A stretch of 64,000 bases of DNA from Flavobacteriaceae bacterium (GCA_947456955.1 CANGTQ010000003.1:62001-126000); one strand, 5' to 3'; positions 24,011 to 34,149 are shown, numbered from the stretch's first letter. The notes: generated from the letters alone by a model not told the origin. Translations and numbers: made by a program.

Positions 24011-26911
24011 TTATTGTTTAATTAATTTCATTGTTTTAGAACTATTGTTGCTATCAATTGCTTTAACTAAATAAACTCCGTTAGTCAAATCATTTACATC
24101 AAATAGATAATTCTCTGATGGAATGGTATTAAAAGATTTTACTAACTGTCCGGTTATTGAATATATTTCAACATTAGTAACTAAATGATTCATGCTAAAT
24201 GTTCCTAAAGTAGGATTAGGATATATACTTAGATCATTGACAATGTCAAATTCTTGAGAACTTAAGGTTGTTGCCTGTTTATTTCCATATACTCTAAATC
24301 CTCCTGGTTCTATTGATATATTTTGAGAAGTTGAAGTCACATTAATCGTGGTATTATCCATCAAATTATACCAAGTTCCAGTAAAAGGAAAACCACCCGA
24401 AGTGTTTAACGTATTATCTGAAAAATTAGTTCTCACAAAAACATAACTTAATGATGCTGTTTGTGAAGTACTTGTCCATACATCCAATCTTGGACTACCA
24501 GTAGCAGATAAATTCCAACTAAATTGACCGTTCTCAAAAACAGGTTCATTTTTCTTCAAATCAATCATCTTTGCCCAAGCATTATAAACGGCACTTCTGT
24601 TTGTATCTCCTAACCAATTTTCTGTCCATTGTGGTTGTGGCTTGGTATCTAGTTTACAATCCGGATTTGAAAAAGAAACATTTCCATTATTACACGTCCA
24701 CAAAGACCTATCCCAACCTAAATCACCAAAATGCCACATCATTTTTGGCCCAGGCACTAAAAACAGTACAGCACCCATGGCAGGAAGTCTTTGATGCACT
24801 TTAAATAAATTTCCTTGAGTTTGACCAGCTTCATTTAATGCCTTATAAACCACTCGTTCTTCATCATGACTTTCTGCATATCCTATCATTCTATCAGAAG
24901 GATCAGTTACTCCGTTTAAATCGGCAAAATTTCCTTTTAATAAATTAGCATAGGGATCGGTCATTTTACGCCATTGCAATATTCCTTTTGCATCACCATT
25001 TCTTAGGTAATTAGCCCATTCTACTTCTTCTGATGCAGAACCACCAGTTCCTAAATGTTCAAAAATAACTAATGAATTTGGATCAGCTGCCCACTGATTG
25101 TCGGCATACCATTTCAATTTGGCAACTCTATCAGACTGGTAACCATTGGTACAACCTTCGTCTGATGAACCACATGCGTTTGTAAACCCTTTTGTTAAAT
25201 CCCAACGGTATCCATCAATCTTAAATTCATTAATCCAATATTGAATGGTGCGGATTGAATAGGTATTTGCTAAGTTTCCGCCTGGGCCTGTTTCTCTAAA
25301 ATGATTTATATCACTACCAACATTATAAGAATGTTTAGGCGTTAAATTAATATAAGGGTTTTCGGAAGTTGTTCTCTCTCCATTAGTGTTTGTATTAGCC
25401 CAACCATCATTATCTGGATCAAGCATCCACATTCTTTCAAGAGGTGAACGGCCAAAAACATGGTTTAAAGCCAAATCTAAAATCACGGCTATACCGTTTT
25501 GGTGGCATAAATCAATAAGCTCTTTCAATTTAGCAGGCGATCCATAACGCTTGTCTAAAGCCATATGAAAAGCGGTGTTATAACCCCAACTCATGTTGCC
25601 TTCAAATTCCATTACGGGCATTATTTTAATAGCATTGATTTTAAGATTTTTAAAATAGTCAATTTTATTAATTACATCTTGATAAGTTCTATTAGCATCG
25701 AAATCTCTTACTAGAATTTCGTAAAAAACTAGATCTTTCTTTTTTGGTTTAACAAAATTTGTAGTTGCACTACTCCAATTGTATGAAAACAAAGTGTTTG
25801 ATCCAGTCTGTAGAACAGTAACCTCACGTTCTTGGCCAGGTGCAATGGTTGCATAAACCGGAAGTCCGGGAAAAACTCCTAATGTTACAATCTCAGGATC
25901 GTCAAAAGGCGATAAAACTAAGGTTGAAAAAGGATCAGCTGTTTTAACAATTGAAGGAGAAGTGGCTGGTAAGTTTACAACATCACAAACCCAATATTGA
26001 TATGCATATATTTGACCTGGAACTAAGCCAGTTAATTCTAACCAATATTTGGTAGAACCGGCAGCGCTATCTCTTTTCATAGCGAACGCTGCAGTAGGTT
26101 GCCAGTTATTAAAACTTCCTGCTACATAAACAAAACTTTTAAAGGGTGCGTTTAAAACTAAAGTTGCCTTAGTAGGATCTGAGGTATTATAATTTATCCC
26201 GTCTACTAAACCACTTGGCATAGCAGCACTATTAGAACCCGGATTAATTACTACAGCGAATTTTGCGGAAAATGTAGTATTCCCTTGTGTTACTCTTAAT
26301 TCATAATTTTTATTTACTGTAATATTTGAATCTGTAAATGAGTAATTTGATGTAGTCGCCGTATTGATAGAAACACCATTAGCCAATAAATTATAACTTG
26401 CAGCGCCATTAGTGTTGTTGGCAGTAATTAGTTGATTTGCTCCACTGCTAATAATTGTAGTACTATTCAAAACTGGTGATGTCAAGTTATATTGAAAAGC
26501 TCCTACAGGAATGAAAATATCTGGTCTGGTCTGCAAAGCTCCATCAGCTGATCTAAAAACTACACAAATCTGTGTTATAGAACTATTAGTAGGTACTCCA
26601 AAATACGTATATAAATCTGGTGTAATTGTTAATGTGTAATTTGAAGAAGTGCCGACTTGCGTCAACTGAGGATGTAGCGGACTAACAAAATTAGGACTGC
26701 CTTTAATGTTTTGAAATGCAACTCCATTAACGGTAACTCCTATATAGGCATAAATTATTCCAGTATAGGGAGCTAATTCTGTACCGGTTTTATTGAACGT
26801 TATAGTTGCTGCTTGATCTGCTAAAACAGGCGATGGAGAAGTGGTAACTTGACCAAAGGAATAAGAAGAAAGAAACATCAAAAACATCAAAATTAAAATT
26901 TTCTTTTTCAT
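24011..26911 (-). CDS. Secreted GH13 alpha-amylase with T9SS sorting domain
   Basis: A 966-residue extracellular amylase that starts starch breakdown. Signal peptide 1-20 (ending YSFGQ); two N-terminal Ig-like/E-set domains (about 22-225); a CBM48-like domain (about 240-335, FVYVAGSFNNWQP); the GH13 barrel (about 390-800); and a T9SS type A C-terminal domain (about 893-966, LSIYPNPTLGTFSMN to the final MKLIKQ). The catalytic triad is Asp571 (DGYRWD), Glu618 (LVIFEHLG) and Asp683 (ESHDEERV). Unlike Bacteroides SusG it is not a lipoprotein but is exported by the type IX system. It is the last gene of the sus operon, behind a possible attenuating hairpin. Confidence 0.95.
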   Translation of the reverse strand: MKKKILILMFLMFLSSYSFGQVTTSPSPVLADQAATITFNKTGTELAPYTGIIYAYIGVTVNGVAFQNIKGSPNFVSPLHPQLTQVGTSSNYTLTITPDLYTYFGVPTNSSITQICVVFRSADGALQTRPDIFIPVGAFQYNLTSPVLNSTTIISSGANQLITANNTNGAASYNLLANGVSINTATTSNYSFTDSNITVNKNYELRVTQGNTTFSAKFAVVINPGSNSAAMPSGLVDGINYNTSDPTKATLVLNAPFKSFVYVAGSFNNWQPTAAFAMKRDSAAGSTKYWLELTGLVPGQIYAYQYWVCDVVNLPATSPSIVKTADPFSTLVLSPFDDPEIVTLGVFPGLPVYATIAPGQEREVTVLQTGSNTLFSYNWSSATTNFVKPKKKDLVFYEILVRDFDANRTYQDVINKIDYFKNLKINAIKIMPVMEFEGNMSWGYNTAFHMALDKRYGSPAKLKELIDLCHQNGIAVILDLALNHVFGRSPLERMWMLDPDNDGWANTNTNGERTTSENPYINLTPKHSYNVGSDINHFRETGPGGNLANTYSIRTIQYWINEFKIDGYRWDLTKGFTNACGSSDEGCTNGYQSDRVAKLKWYADNQWAADPNSLVIFEHLGTGGSASEEVEWANYLRNGDAKGILQWRKMTDPYANLLKGNFADLNGVTDPSDRMIGYAESHDEERVVYKALNEAGQTQGNLFKVHQRLPAMGAVLFLVPGPKMMWHFGDLGWDRSLWTCNNGNVSFSNPDCKLDTKPQPQWTENWLGDTNRSAVYNAWAKMIDLKKNEPVFENGQFSWNLSATGSPRLDVWTSTSQTASLSYVFVRTNFSDNTLNTSGGFPFTGTWYNLMDNTTINVTSTSQNISIEPGGFRVYGNKQATTLSSQEFDIVNDLSIYPNPTLGTFSMNHLVTNVEIYSITGQLVKSFNTIPSENYLFDVNDLTNGVYLVKAIDSNNSSKTMKLIKQ

Positions 26912-26929
26912 AATTGTAAGATATAAAAA

Positions 26930-26953
26930 GGACTGAGAATTTTTTCTCAGCCC
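26930..26953 (-). terminator. Hairpin between susE-like and amylase genes
   Basis: On the minus strand GGGCTGAGAA pairs with TTCTCAGTCC (one G-U pair), and a TTTTT run follows. It sits in the 67-base gap within the operon. On the opposite strand the same pair is an A-C mismatch, so the structure favours the operon direction. It probably gives partial termination. Confidence 0.65.
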
Positions 26954-26978
26954 ATTTTTAATTAATTTTTTTAATAGA

Positions 26979-28103
26979 TTAATCTACAGAGATTACCTTA
27001 GTAATTGTGTTGATTTTGAATTTTCTTACTGCATCTGGACCAATATATTTAAAATTTGAATCCCCATCATTAGCATTTACTAATTCAGAATCAATTGTAT
27101 ATCCATCATTTACATAAGAAGGGTAATTTTTGTTTGGGGAGCCCCAACTATCCCCGCCATCGTTAGCTAACCAAACTCTAAAGTTGGCATCACCGGCTGG
27201 GTTCATTCTAATTACAGCTTCATAAACTCCTGGAGCGATTAAACCTAACTCTGATTCATTACTACCTGACCAAGACCAACCACCTGGCGTAGCTGCTCCA
27301 ACTAACCAATAAGAATTAGCTGCTGTAGCACCTTGAAATGCAGTAATTGTTTTTTTGTTCTCATCAATTTTTAAACGATGAACACCTGGTGCTCCGATAA
27401 ATCTAAAATTAGAGTCACCATCATTTGCATTTTCGAAATTTGAACCAATTTTATATCCTAAACCTGTATAATAAGGAAAGTTTCTACCAGAGTCCCAATT
27501 TCCTTCTTCGGTAAAAAATCTAAAAGTATCATTAGCAAAAGTAACGTTTGCAGTTAATACGTTATCATCACAAATTAAATTTAAAGGAGAATTCCAGTTC
27601 CAACCAGCAGACGGAATTCCGGCACCTACAGCAAATTGACCTAGACATCCATAAGGTGTAACTAAATAGGTAATTGTGTTAGAATAAGCTGGCTCAGAAG
27701 AACCAACTGTAGCTTTAATTCTAATATCTACTGGGCTTTGAACAAATGGTGTAGCACCTGCTACCAATGCGGCAAAGTTAAGTTGCCCTGATTGAACAGT
27801 AATGAACTCACTTGTAGTTGTTGCTAAAACTTGTGCATTAGAAAAATCAGAACCAACTGGTGCTAACTCAACTGAATATTGAATTTCAGTAGGTGTTGAA
27901 AAATCAGGTTGTGACCAAGTCAAGGATATTCCTGGATTGGATGGAGTGTTTTCATTTAGAATAACAGAATCACCAGTTAATGGAGTTATTATTGAAAATG
28001 ACTCTGCTGGTGTAATAAACTTTAAATCTTGCTCGTCTTCACACGAAGTTAAAAGAAAAGCACTTATTGCTAATACAAAAATTGATTTTACTATTTTTTT
28101 CAT
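26979..28103 (-). CDS. SusE/SusF-type starch-binding lipoprotein
   Basis: A 374-residue surface lipoprotein that holds starch near the SusCD transporter. The signal peptide ends in the lipobox LLTSC (Cys about residue 20), followed by an EDEQ start that fits surface export. Domains: an N-terminal SusE Ig-like domain (about 30-150, with ISLTWSQPDFSTPTEIQYSVEL) and two tandem starch-binding modules (about 155-265 and 266-374). Both modules end in nearly the same NANDGDSNF motif. Two modules rather than the three of Bacteroides SusF places it nearer SusE. It follows the susD-like gene by 17 bases. Confidence 0.92.
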   Translation of the reverse strand: MKKIVKSIFVLAISAFLLTSCEDEQDLKFITPAESFSIITPLTGDSVILNENTPSNPGISLTWSQPDFSTPTEIQYSVELAPVGSDFSNAQVLATTTSEFITVQSGQLNFAALVAGATPFVQSPVDIRIKATVGSSEPAYSNTITYLVTPYGCLGQFAVGAGIPSAGWNWNSPLNLICDDNVLTANVTFANDTFRFFTEEGNWDSGRNFPYYTGLGYKIGSNFENANDGDSNFRFIGAPGVHRLKIDENKKTITAFQGATAANSYWLVGAATPGGWSWSGSNESELGLIAPGVYEAVIRMNPAGDANFRVWLANDGGDSWGSPNKNYPSYVNDGYTIDSELVNANDGDSNFKYIGPDAVRKFKINTITKVISVD

Positions 28104-28120
28104 CTTATTTTATTTTTTTA

Positions 28121-29743
28121 TTAATAACCTGTGTTTTGTGTTAAATTTGGGTTTGCTACTAAAGCTAGTTGTGGAATTGGAAATAAATTACGGTTTGAAG
28201 AAATTGCCACGCCGCCGGCAGCATTACCCTTCCAAGCCCATATGTAAGTACCTCCTGAATATTTTCCAAATCGAATTAAATCTTGTCTTCTGTGAGCCTC
28301 CCAATGTAGTTCTCTTGATCTTTCATCAAGTAAAAAATCTAAAGTAACTTGATTCGAAGCAACATTAGCAAAATTTCCATCATTGGCTCGTTCTCTAAGA
28401 GCATTGATATAACCCAACGATTGTGAAGTAGCGTTTGCTTGAGAACTTCCATTAGTAGCTCCATCTTTTCTCATTTGAGCTTCAGCATACATTAAATAAG
28501 CATCGGCTAATCTGAAAAGTGGAAAATCAGTATCAACAAATAAAGAGCTAGGACCAGGTATACCTGTTGAACTTATGTTAGAATATTTGGCAAGAATATA
28601 CCCTTGATTTCTATTATTAATGTCTAAGATTTCAAGAGATCTATTTCCTCCACCTGTAAGGGTTTTTCTAGCGTCAAAGTCGTAATCAGCTCCGTTGAAT
28701 TTTTCAACAAATTGTTTTCTAAGACGAATAGCTCCACCCCAACCTCCTGCGCCTACGCCTAAAGAGATTCCATTTTGTTCTAACGAACCAACTGAACCAT
28801 TTGTCATTACTGTTGTAGGTCCATAATTTTGTGTAACAGAGCCGTCCGACTGTATAGCAAAAATCATTTCAGTAGAAGTATCGTTATCAGCTTTAAAATT
28901 ATCTAAATAATTTAGTTCTAAAACATATCCTCCAGCTATAATAGCTTCACATTGAGTCATACAATCTTGATATCTGTTTTGACCTATGTATACTTCTGCA
29001 TTTAAATAAATTTTAGCTAAAATCATACGAGCAAATGCTTGATCTAATCGACCAGACTCATTTGTACGAGGTGCTTTCAATTCAGATACAACAGCTGTCA
29101 ATTCATCTTCGATGTATTCAAAAAGTTGTTGTCTATTGTATTCTACTCCAGCAACAGCTACAGGTTGATCTTCAGTATTAAATGCAGCTTTTCCAAAAAG
29201 ATCCATTAAATGATAATATGCTAATGCTCTCATAGCTTTTACTTCATTTCTGTAATCTTCTATTTCACTAAGTAGAGTTGGATCATTTACACCTCTTGAA
29301 GAAAGTTTACTCGGAGTAGTTTGTCTTAAATACTCATTACATAAAGCTACATGAAACATTGCTCTACTAAACATACCTCTAACAATTACATTATCAGATG
29401 TCCAAATGTTGCGTTGTAAATCCCTAACACCTCCATCATTTTCGTAACTCCAAATGGCTTCATCCGTTGTTAGATTTTGTAAATACCATAAACAACGTCC
29501 GTATTGGCTTGTACCTGCGTCAATTCCACCAATATTTGATGAAGTTGGTCCATCTGTACCAGTCAATGCCAAGTTACCATAAACACCTGCTAAGCCTTTT
29601 TTGTAGGCATCTTGTGATTCAAAAAACTCATCCGAAAGGAATACCTGCGGATTTTCAGGTGTGATATCCAAATCGCTTTCACATGATGTAAACATCAAAT
29701 AAGCGAAAAAGATAAAAACGAAATTAATTTTAAATTTTTTCAT
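28121..29743 (-). CDS. RagB/SusD family starch-capture lipoprotein
   Basis: The lid protein of the SusCD outer-membrane importer. The 540-residue sequence has a signal peptide with lipobox LMFTSC (Cys about 20) followed by ESDLDITPENP. The SusD TPR-like helical core is visible in YRNEVKAMRALAYYHLMDLFG, in DQAFARMILAKIYLNAEVY and in FRLADAYLMYAEAQMR. The C-terminal LDFLLDERSRELHWEAHRRQDL is the family hallmark. It lies 10 bases after the susC-like gene and is co-transcribed with it. Substrate is inferred to be malto-oligosaccharides from the surrounding enzymes. Confidence 0.96.
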   Translation of the reverse strand: MKKFKINFVFIFFAYLMFTSCESDLDITPENPQVFLSDEFFESQDAYKKGLAGVYGNLALTGTDGPTSSNIGGIDAGTSQYGRCLWYLQNLTTDEAIWSYENDGGVRDLQRNIWTSDNVIVRGMFSRAMFHVALCNEYLRQTTPSKLSSRGVNDPTLLSEIEDYRNEVKAMRALAYYHLMDLFGKAAFNTEDQPVAVAGVEYNRQQLFEYIEDELTAVVSELKAPRTNESGRLDQAFARMILAKIYLNAEVYIGQNRYQDCMTQCEAIIAGGYVLELNYLDNFKADNDTSTEMIFAIQSDGSVTQNYGPTTVMTNGSVGSLEQNGISLGVGAGGWGGAIRLRKQFVEKFNGADYDFDARKTLTGGGNRSLEILDINNRNQGYILAKYSNISSTGIPGPSSLFVDTDFPLFRLADAYLMYAEAQMRKDGATNGSSQANATSQSLGYINALRERANDGNFANVASNQVTLDFLLDERSRELHWEAHRRQDLIRFGKYSGGTYIWAWKGNAAGGVAISSNRNLFPIPQLALVANPNLTQNTGY

Positions 29744-29753
29744 AGTTTTTTTT

Positions 29754-32750
29754 TTAGAATTTTAAATTAGCACCAAATAAAATTTGTCTTTGACGTGGAT
29801 AAATAGTATTATCCAAACCTCCATTGATTTCTGGATCTAATCCAGAATATTCAGTAATTATAAAAGCGTTTTGAATACCTGTAAATAAGCGTAATGATGC
29901 TTTACCTTCAAGCCATTCAGGGAATGTATAACCTAAAGTTATATTGTCCATTCTTAAAAAGGATCCATTTTCAACATAAATATCCGATAAAGCTATTAAA
30001 CCTGTAGGAACTGCAAAACCTGTATTATTGAACGAATTAGGTATATTAGCTAGCTGACCATCATTATTAACTGCATAATCTGAATAAGCCCTTGTAGCAT
30101 TTACCTGATTCAATATTCTGTTGCCTATACTAGCTCTTAAGAAAAACGAAAAATCAAAGTTTTTATAATTCATATTAGATGAAAAACCAAAAACAGCATC
30201 TGGATCTGCATTCTTATATAAGTATCTATCATTTTCGTTCACAATTCCATCTCCATTCAAATCAGCAAATGCTCCGTCTAATGGACTTCCATCAGTATTA
30301 TATAATTGCTTGTAAACAAAGAAAGAGTCTGGTGTAAATCCTACTCTTCTTATAAGAGAAGTTCCCCCAAAACCTGCTCCTGAACCTCCCAAAAACACTT
30401 CTGTTTGTCCCGCAGGTAATGATTCAATTCTTCTTTCAAACTTAGTAGCATTGAAATTTACATTCCAATTAAAATTATCTCCTTTAACTACATCTGCATT
30501 TAAATTTAACTCAAGACCTTTTGTAGAGAAGCTTCCACCGTTTGCTGGACCTTGGTTTCCAAAATTACTCCCATCTGCATAAGGAGTTTCATTAAAATAC
30601 AAATCATCTGTTAATTTATAAAATGCATCTAAGCTTCCTGAAATTTTTCCGTTAAATAATCCATAATCTAAACCAATATTGTAAGAAGTTGTTTCCTCCC
30701 ATTTTAAATTAGGATTATACGATTGAGGAACACCTACTACAAATGAATCTCCTCCAAAACTATATTGAGAGTTTGGTAATCCGGTAGTATATCTTGGTAA
30801 GTAAAAATCTCCCACTGGAATAGCTTGCTGACCAGAAATACCCCAACCTAAACGTAGTTTTAAATCAGAAATTAATTTACTGTCTTTGAAAAAGTCTTCC
30901 TTCATTTTCCATGCAAAAGCAGCTGATGGAAAATTACCCCAACGGTTTTCTTCAGAAAAACGTGAAGTTCCATCTCTTCTCATTGCTAGAGTTAACAAAT
31001 ACTTATCTTTAAATCCAATATTAGTTCTTGCAAAGTAGCCTATCAATACTTCATCAGGACTTGCTGGGAAGCTTTCGACTGCTGTAGGGTTATTTCTGTT
31101 TCCACTTCTAAAACCATTGAATTGAAACTTCTGATAAGAATAACCTGCAGTCGCCTCTAGGCTAGTGCTACCAAACTTTTTGTTAAATACAAAATAAGCA
31201 TCTAGCAATTTATTCCTTCTTGTATCTTCATCTTGAATATTAGTACCAATAAAATTATTGTTTAAAATTTCACTAGAACCAATACCAGAAATTCCTTTAT
31301 TTATTCTTCTAACACCATTAGACTCATCAAATCCTAAATTAACAACCGCTCTCAAAGAAGGTAAAAAATGGAACTTATAATCAATTTCAAAATTTCCTAA
31401 AAAACGATTATTAACTCCTCTGTCATTTGTTTGTAATAGATCAGCCACTGGGTTTCTTGGAGATTGAGCCGCTAAACCAGTTGGATCACTAGGGTTTTCA
31501 TATTCAAAAAAACCACTAAAGTTATTACTGTAAGGGTTATAAACTGGTTTCGTTGGGTCAAAACGAATAGCTGTTCCCTCTACCCCATTTGCAAAACGAT
31601 TACGTTCATTACTATACAACGCCGAAACATTAAATTTTAAATGATCATCTAAGAACCTTGGGTTTAATGCAAGAGAAACATTATTCCTTGTAAATTCATT
31701 TGTCAACCTAAGTCCTTCTTGATAAGTATTATTAATGGTTAACTTGGCTGGAATTCTATTAAACAATTGACCTCTAATAGATAAGTTATTATCTACAAAA
31801 TCAGTTCTTCTATAAATGGCGTCTTGCCAATCAGTATTATATAATTGTTGTGCCTCATTTTGAGGTGTAGAAGGATCATCGACAATATTTGGATTAATAA
31901 TTCCTAATTCACCAACTCTAGTGGGATGATATTGTTGTAAAAAACTTGAATACTGTTGAGCATTCATTACGTCTAACTTATTCATTATCTTACCAGAACC
32001 ATATTGAAAATTATAATCTACTGACAACTTTTTTCCTCCACGTTTTGTAGTAATTATGATAACACCATTTGCAGCTCTTGCACCATAAATTGCAGAAGCA
32101 GAAGCGTCTTTCAAAACGTTAAAACTTTCAATATCATTTGGATTTAAAGAAGCTAAAATAGAAGTTGCACCAACATTAGAATCATTAGTAACTGGAAGAC
32201 CATCAATAACAATTAATGGATCATTTGATGCACTAAGAGAAGAACCTCCTCTAATTCTAATTTGATTACCACTGCCAGGAGCTCCTCCCCCAGCATTAAT
32301 TGTTAATCCTGCAATACGACCTGAAAGTAAATTTTCAGCCGTTACGTTTGCACCTTTATTAAAATCTTTTGAAGCTAATTGAGTTACAGATCCCGTAGCG
32401 TCTTTTTTCTTAACAGACCCATACCCCACTTGCACCACTACTTCTTGTAACTGATTAGCACTTTCATCAAGACTAATGGTTACTTCTTTTTGACCGGAAT
32501 AATTTAATGTTTGGGTTTCATAGCCTATAAAACTAAAGACGATTTTGTCTCCGTTTTTAAGCTTTCCTAACTGGAATTTTCCGTCAAAATCTGTTGATGT
32601 GCTTTGATTAGCACCTTGAACTACTACATTTACTCCTGGCAAGGGTTGATTCGATTTTTTATCAACTACTACACCACTTAAACTTTGTGCCAGTAAACTA
32701 AATGGCAACAACAGGAATAAAAATAACAACTTTTTGTAAATTGTTTTCAT
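29754..32750 (-). CDS. SusC/RagA family TonB-linked outer-membrane importer
   Basis: A 998-residue TonB-dependent beta-barrel that imports malto-oligosaccharides. Signal peptide (1-21, ending LLAQ); carboxypeptidase-like regulatory domain (about 22-100, GVVVDKKSNQPLPGVNVVV to GYETQTL); TonB-box-like EVVVQVGYGS; plug domain (about 115-235, IRIRGGSSLSASNDPLIVIDGLPV, SFNVLKDASASAIYGARAANGVIIITTK); then the barrel, ending in QILFGANLKF. It is the first gene of the minus-strand operon, divergent from lacI across a 225-bp intergenic region that probably carries its promoter and operators. Confidence 0.97.
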   Translation of the reverse strand: MKTIYKKLLFLFLLLPFSLLAQSLSGVVVDKKSNQPLPGVNVVVQGANQSTSTDFDGKFQLGKLKNGDKIVFSFIGYETQTLNYSGQKEVTISLDESANQLQEVVVQVGYGSVKKKDATGSVTQLASKDFNKGANVTAENLLSGRIAGLTINAGGGAPGSGNQIRIRGGSSLSASNDPLIVIDGLPVTNDSNVGATSILASLNPNDIESFNVLKDASASAIYGARAANGVIIITTKRGGKKLSVDYNFQYGSGKIMNKLDVMNAQQYSSFLQQYHPTRVGELGIINPNIVDDPSTPQNEAQQLYNTDWQDAIYRRTDFVDNNLSIRGQLFNRIPAKLTINNTYQEGLRLTNEFTRNNVSLALNPRFLDDHLKFNVSALYSNERNRFANGVEGTAIRFDPTKPVYNPYSNNFSGFFEYENPSDPTGLAAQSPRNPVADLLQTNDRGVNNRFLGNFEIDYKFHFLPSLRAVVNLGFDESNGVRRINKGISGIGSSEILNNNFIGTNIQDEDTRRNKLLDAYFVFNKKFGSTSLEATAGYSYQKFQFNGFRSGNRNNPTAVESFPASPDEVLIGYFARTNIGFKDKYLLTLAMRRDGTSRFSEENRWGNFPSAAFAWKMKEDFFKDSKLISDLKLRLGWGISGQQAIPVGDFYLPRYTTGLPNSQYSFGGDSFVVGVPQSYNPNLKWEETTSYNIGLDYGLFNGKISGSLDAFYKLTDDLYFNETPYADGSNFGNQGPANGGSFSTKGLELNLNADVVKGDNFNWNVNFNATKFERRIESLPAGQTEVFLGGSGAGFGGTSLIRRVGFTPDSFFVYKQLYNTDGSPLDGAFADLNGDGIVNENDRYLYKNADPDAVFGFSSNMNYKNFDFSFFLRASIGNRILNQVNATRAYSDYAVNNDGQLANIPNSFNNTGFAVPTGLIALSDIYVENGSFLRMDNITLGYTFPEWLEGKASLRLFTGIQNAFIITEYSGLDPEINGGLDNTIYPRQRQILFGANLKF

Positions 32751-32857
32751 ACATTTTGTTTAGGTTAAAAAATAATTTTGTGCTTATACTAATACTTCGA
32801 ACGTTAAATTTAGGTAAAAAAATGAACTTAACTAAAAAACACTCATTAAATGTACTT

Positions 32858-32871
32858 CGAAAACGTTTGCG
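32858..32871. promoter_or_regulatory. Candidate LacI-family operator
   Basis: CGAAAACGTTTGCG is a CG-centred dyad with 6 of 7 paired positions, the typical look of a LacI/CcpA-family site. A related half-conserved copy (ACTTCGAACGTTAAAT, 32794-32809) lies 60 bp away; both begin ACTTCGAA. They lie between susC and lacI, so looping or autoregulation is possible. Confidence 0.45.
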
Positions 32872-32913
32872 TGTTGAAAACTTTTAGTTTTTTACAATAA
32901 AATAACACTAAAA

Positions 32914-32944
32914 TTGATAGTATAAAAAATATCCTATACCTTTA
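32914..32944 (+). promoter_or_regulatory. Putative promoter of the lacI-type gene
   Basis: TTG (32914-32916), 20 bases, then TACCTTTA (32937-32944), one base off the consensus. The gene starts 32 bases downstream. Confidence 0.45.
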
Positions 32945-32975
32945 TTCAGAATTAAGTATTTATCAAATTCTCAAC

Positions 32976-33995
32976 ATGAAAAGAAAAGTAACGCTAAAAC
33001 AAATTGCCAAAGAGTTGGATGTTTCAATATCAACTGTATCTAAATCACTAAAAAACAGCTTAGAAATTAGCGAAGATACTAGACAAAAAATCCAGGCGTT
33101 TGCTAAACTTTATAACTATAAACCCAACAATATTGCGCTTAGTTTAAAAAACAGGAAAACAAAGACAATTTGTATTATTATTCCTGAAATTATTCATCAC
33201 TTTTTTGCAACCGTAATTAGCGGTGTTGAAAATGTTGCTAATGAAAATGGTTATAATGTACTAGTTTGTTTATCCGACGAATCTTTTGATAAAGAAGTAA
33301 TTAATATGGAAATGTTAGCTAACGGCAGTATTGACGGCTTTATCATGTCGCTTTCAAAAGAAACACAACAGAAGAAAGATTTTCATCATATTGTAGAAGT
33401 CATTAATCAAGGAATGCCAGTAGTCATGTTTGACCGGGTTACCAATGACATTTTATGTGATAAAGTAATTATTGACGATAATTTAGCTGCATTTAATGCT
33501 ACTCAATTTCTTGTCGATAAAGGATTTAAAAAAATAGCTTTGATAACTACAGTTGATTACGTAAGTGTTGGTAAACTAAGAACGCAAGGATATATTAAAG
33601 CGCTAAAAAATAATGATATAAATGTTGACGAGAATTTAATACTGAAAATTGAAGATACCGAAAACTTTGAAGCTTTAATCGAAGACCTGTTGGTAAATAA
33701 TGACCTAGATGCGATTTTTGCTGTTAATGAAATTTTTGCTGTAACAGCGATTAAATTAGCTCGAAAACTAAATATCAAAGTACCGGAAGAACTTTCAATA
33801 ATTGGTTTTACTGATGGGATTATTTCAAAATATTCAACGCCAAGTATCTCAACAGTAAGCCAAAACGGGATTAAAATGGGTGGGAAAGCTGCTAAAATGC
33901 TTATTGAAAGATTGGAATCAGAAGACGAAGAAGACGAACAATACAGCACGGAAGTGATCGAAACTGAATTGGTTGAAAGAGAATCCACGATTTAA
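32976..33995 (+). CDS. LacI-family transcriptional regulator of the maltodextrin locus
   Basis: A 339-residue repressor-type protein. The N-terminal helix-turn-helix and hinge are clear (residues 3-60: VTLKQIAKELDVSISTVSKS, then PNNIALSLKNRKTKTI), followed by a periplasmic-binding-protein-like sensor domain (about 60-330) with GFIMSLSKE, GMPVVMFDRV, DAIFAVNEIFAVTAIK and ELSIIGFTDG. The tail is strongly acidic (SEDEEDEQ). It is placed between the sus operon and the cytoplasmic maltose genes, so it most likely controls both in response to a sugar ligand. The ligand is not readable from the sequence. Confidence 0.95.
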   Translation: MKRKVTLKQIAKELDVSISTVSKSLKNSLEISEDTRQKIQAFAKLYNYKPNNIALSLKNRKTKTICIIIPEIIHHFFATVISGVENVANENGYNVLVCLSDESFDKEVINMEMLANGSIDGFIMSLSKETQQKKDFHHIVEVINQGMPVVMFDRVTNDILCDKVIIDDNLAAFNATQFLVDKGFKKIALITTVDYVSVGKLRTQGYIKALKNNDINVDENLILKIEDTENFEALIEDLLVNNDLDAIFAVNEIFAVTAIKLARKLNIKVPEELSIIGFTDGIISKYSTPSISTVSQNGIKMGGKAAKMLIERLESEDEEDEQYSTEVIETELVERESTI

Positions 33996-34060
33996 ACTTT
34001 TTATCAAAAAAAACCAATTGTAAATCCAAATTATAAAAACTTTTATATATTTACTGCCAA

Positions 34061-34149
34061 TTATCAAAGCTTCTACTTTTACTTCGAAAAAAAAATAAGT
34101 TTTGATAAGCATTGCGCTTATCGTATTTCTAACAAATAAATTACGATAA
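34061..34149 (+). promoter_or_regulatory. Leader with three overlapping stem-loops upstream of the sugar transporter
   Basis: Stem I pairs 34061-34072 with 34097-34108 (12 bp, one G-U). Stem II pairs GATAAGC (34104-34110) with GCTTATC (34116-34122). Stem III pairs TTATCGTA (34118-34125) with TACGATAA (34142-34149), which includes the A of the start codon. I and II share 34104-34108; II and III share 34118-34122. So I+III and II are alternatives. A TATATTTA box (34046-34053) could start a transcript just upstream. A DNA-level operator array is the main alternative. Confidence 0.5.
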
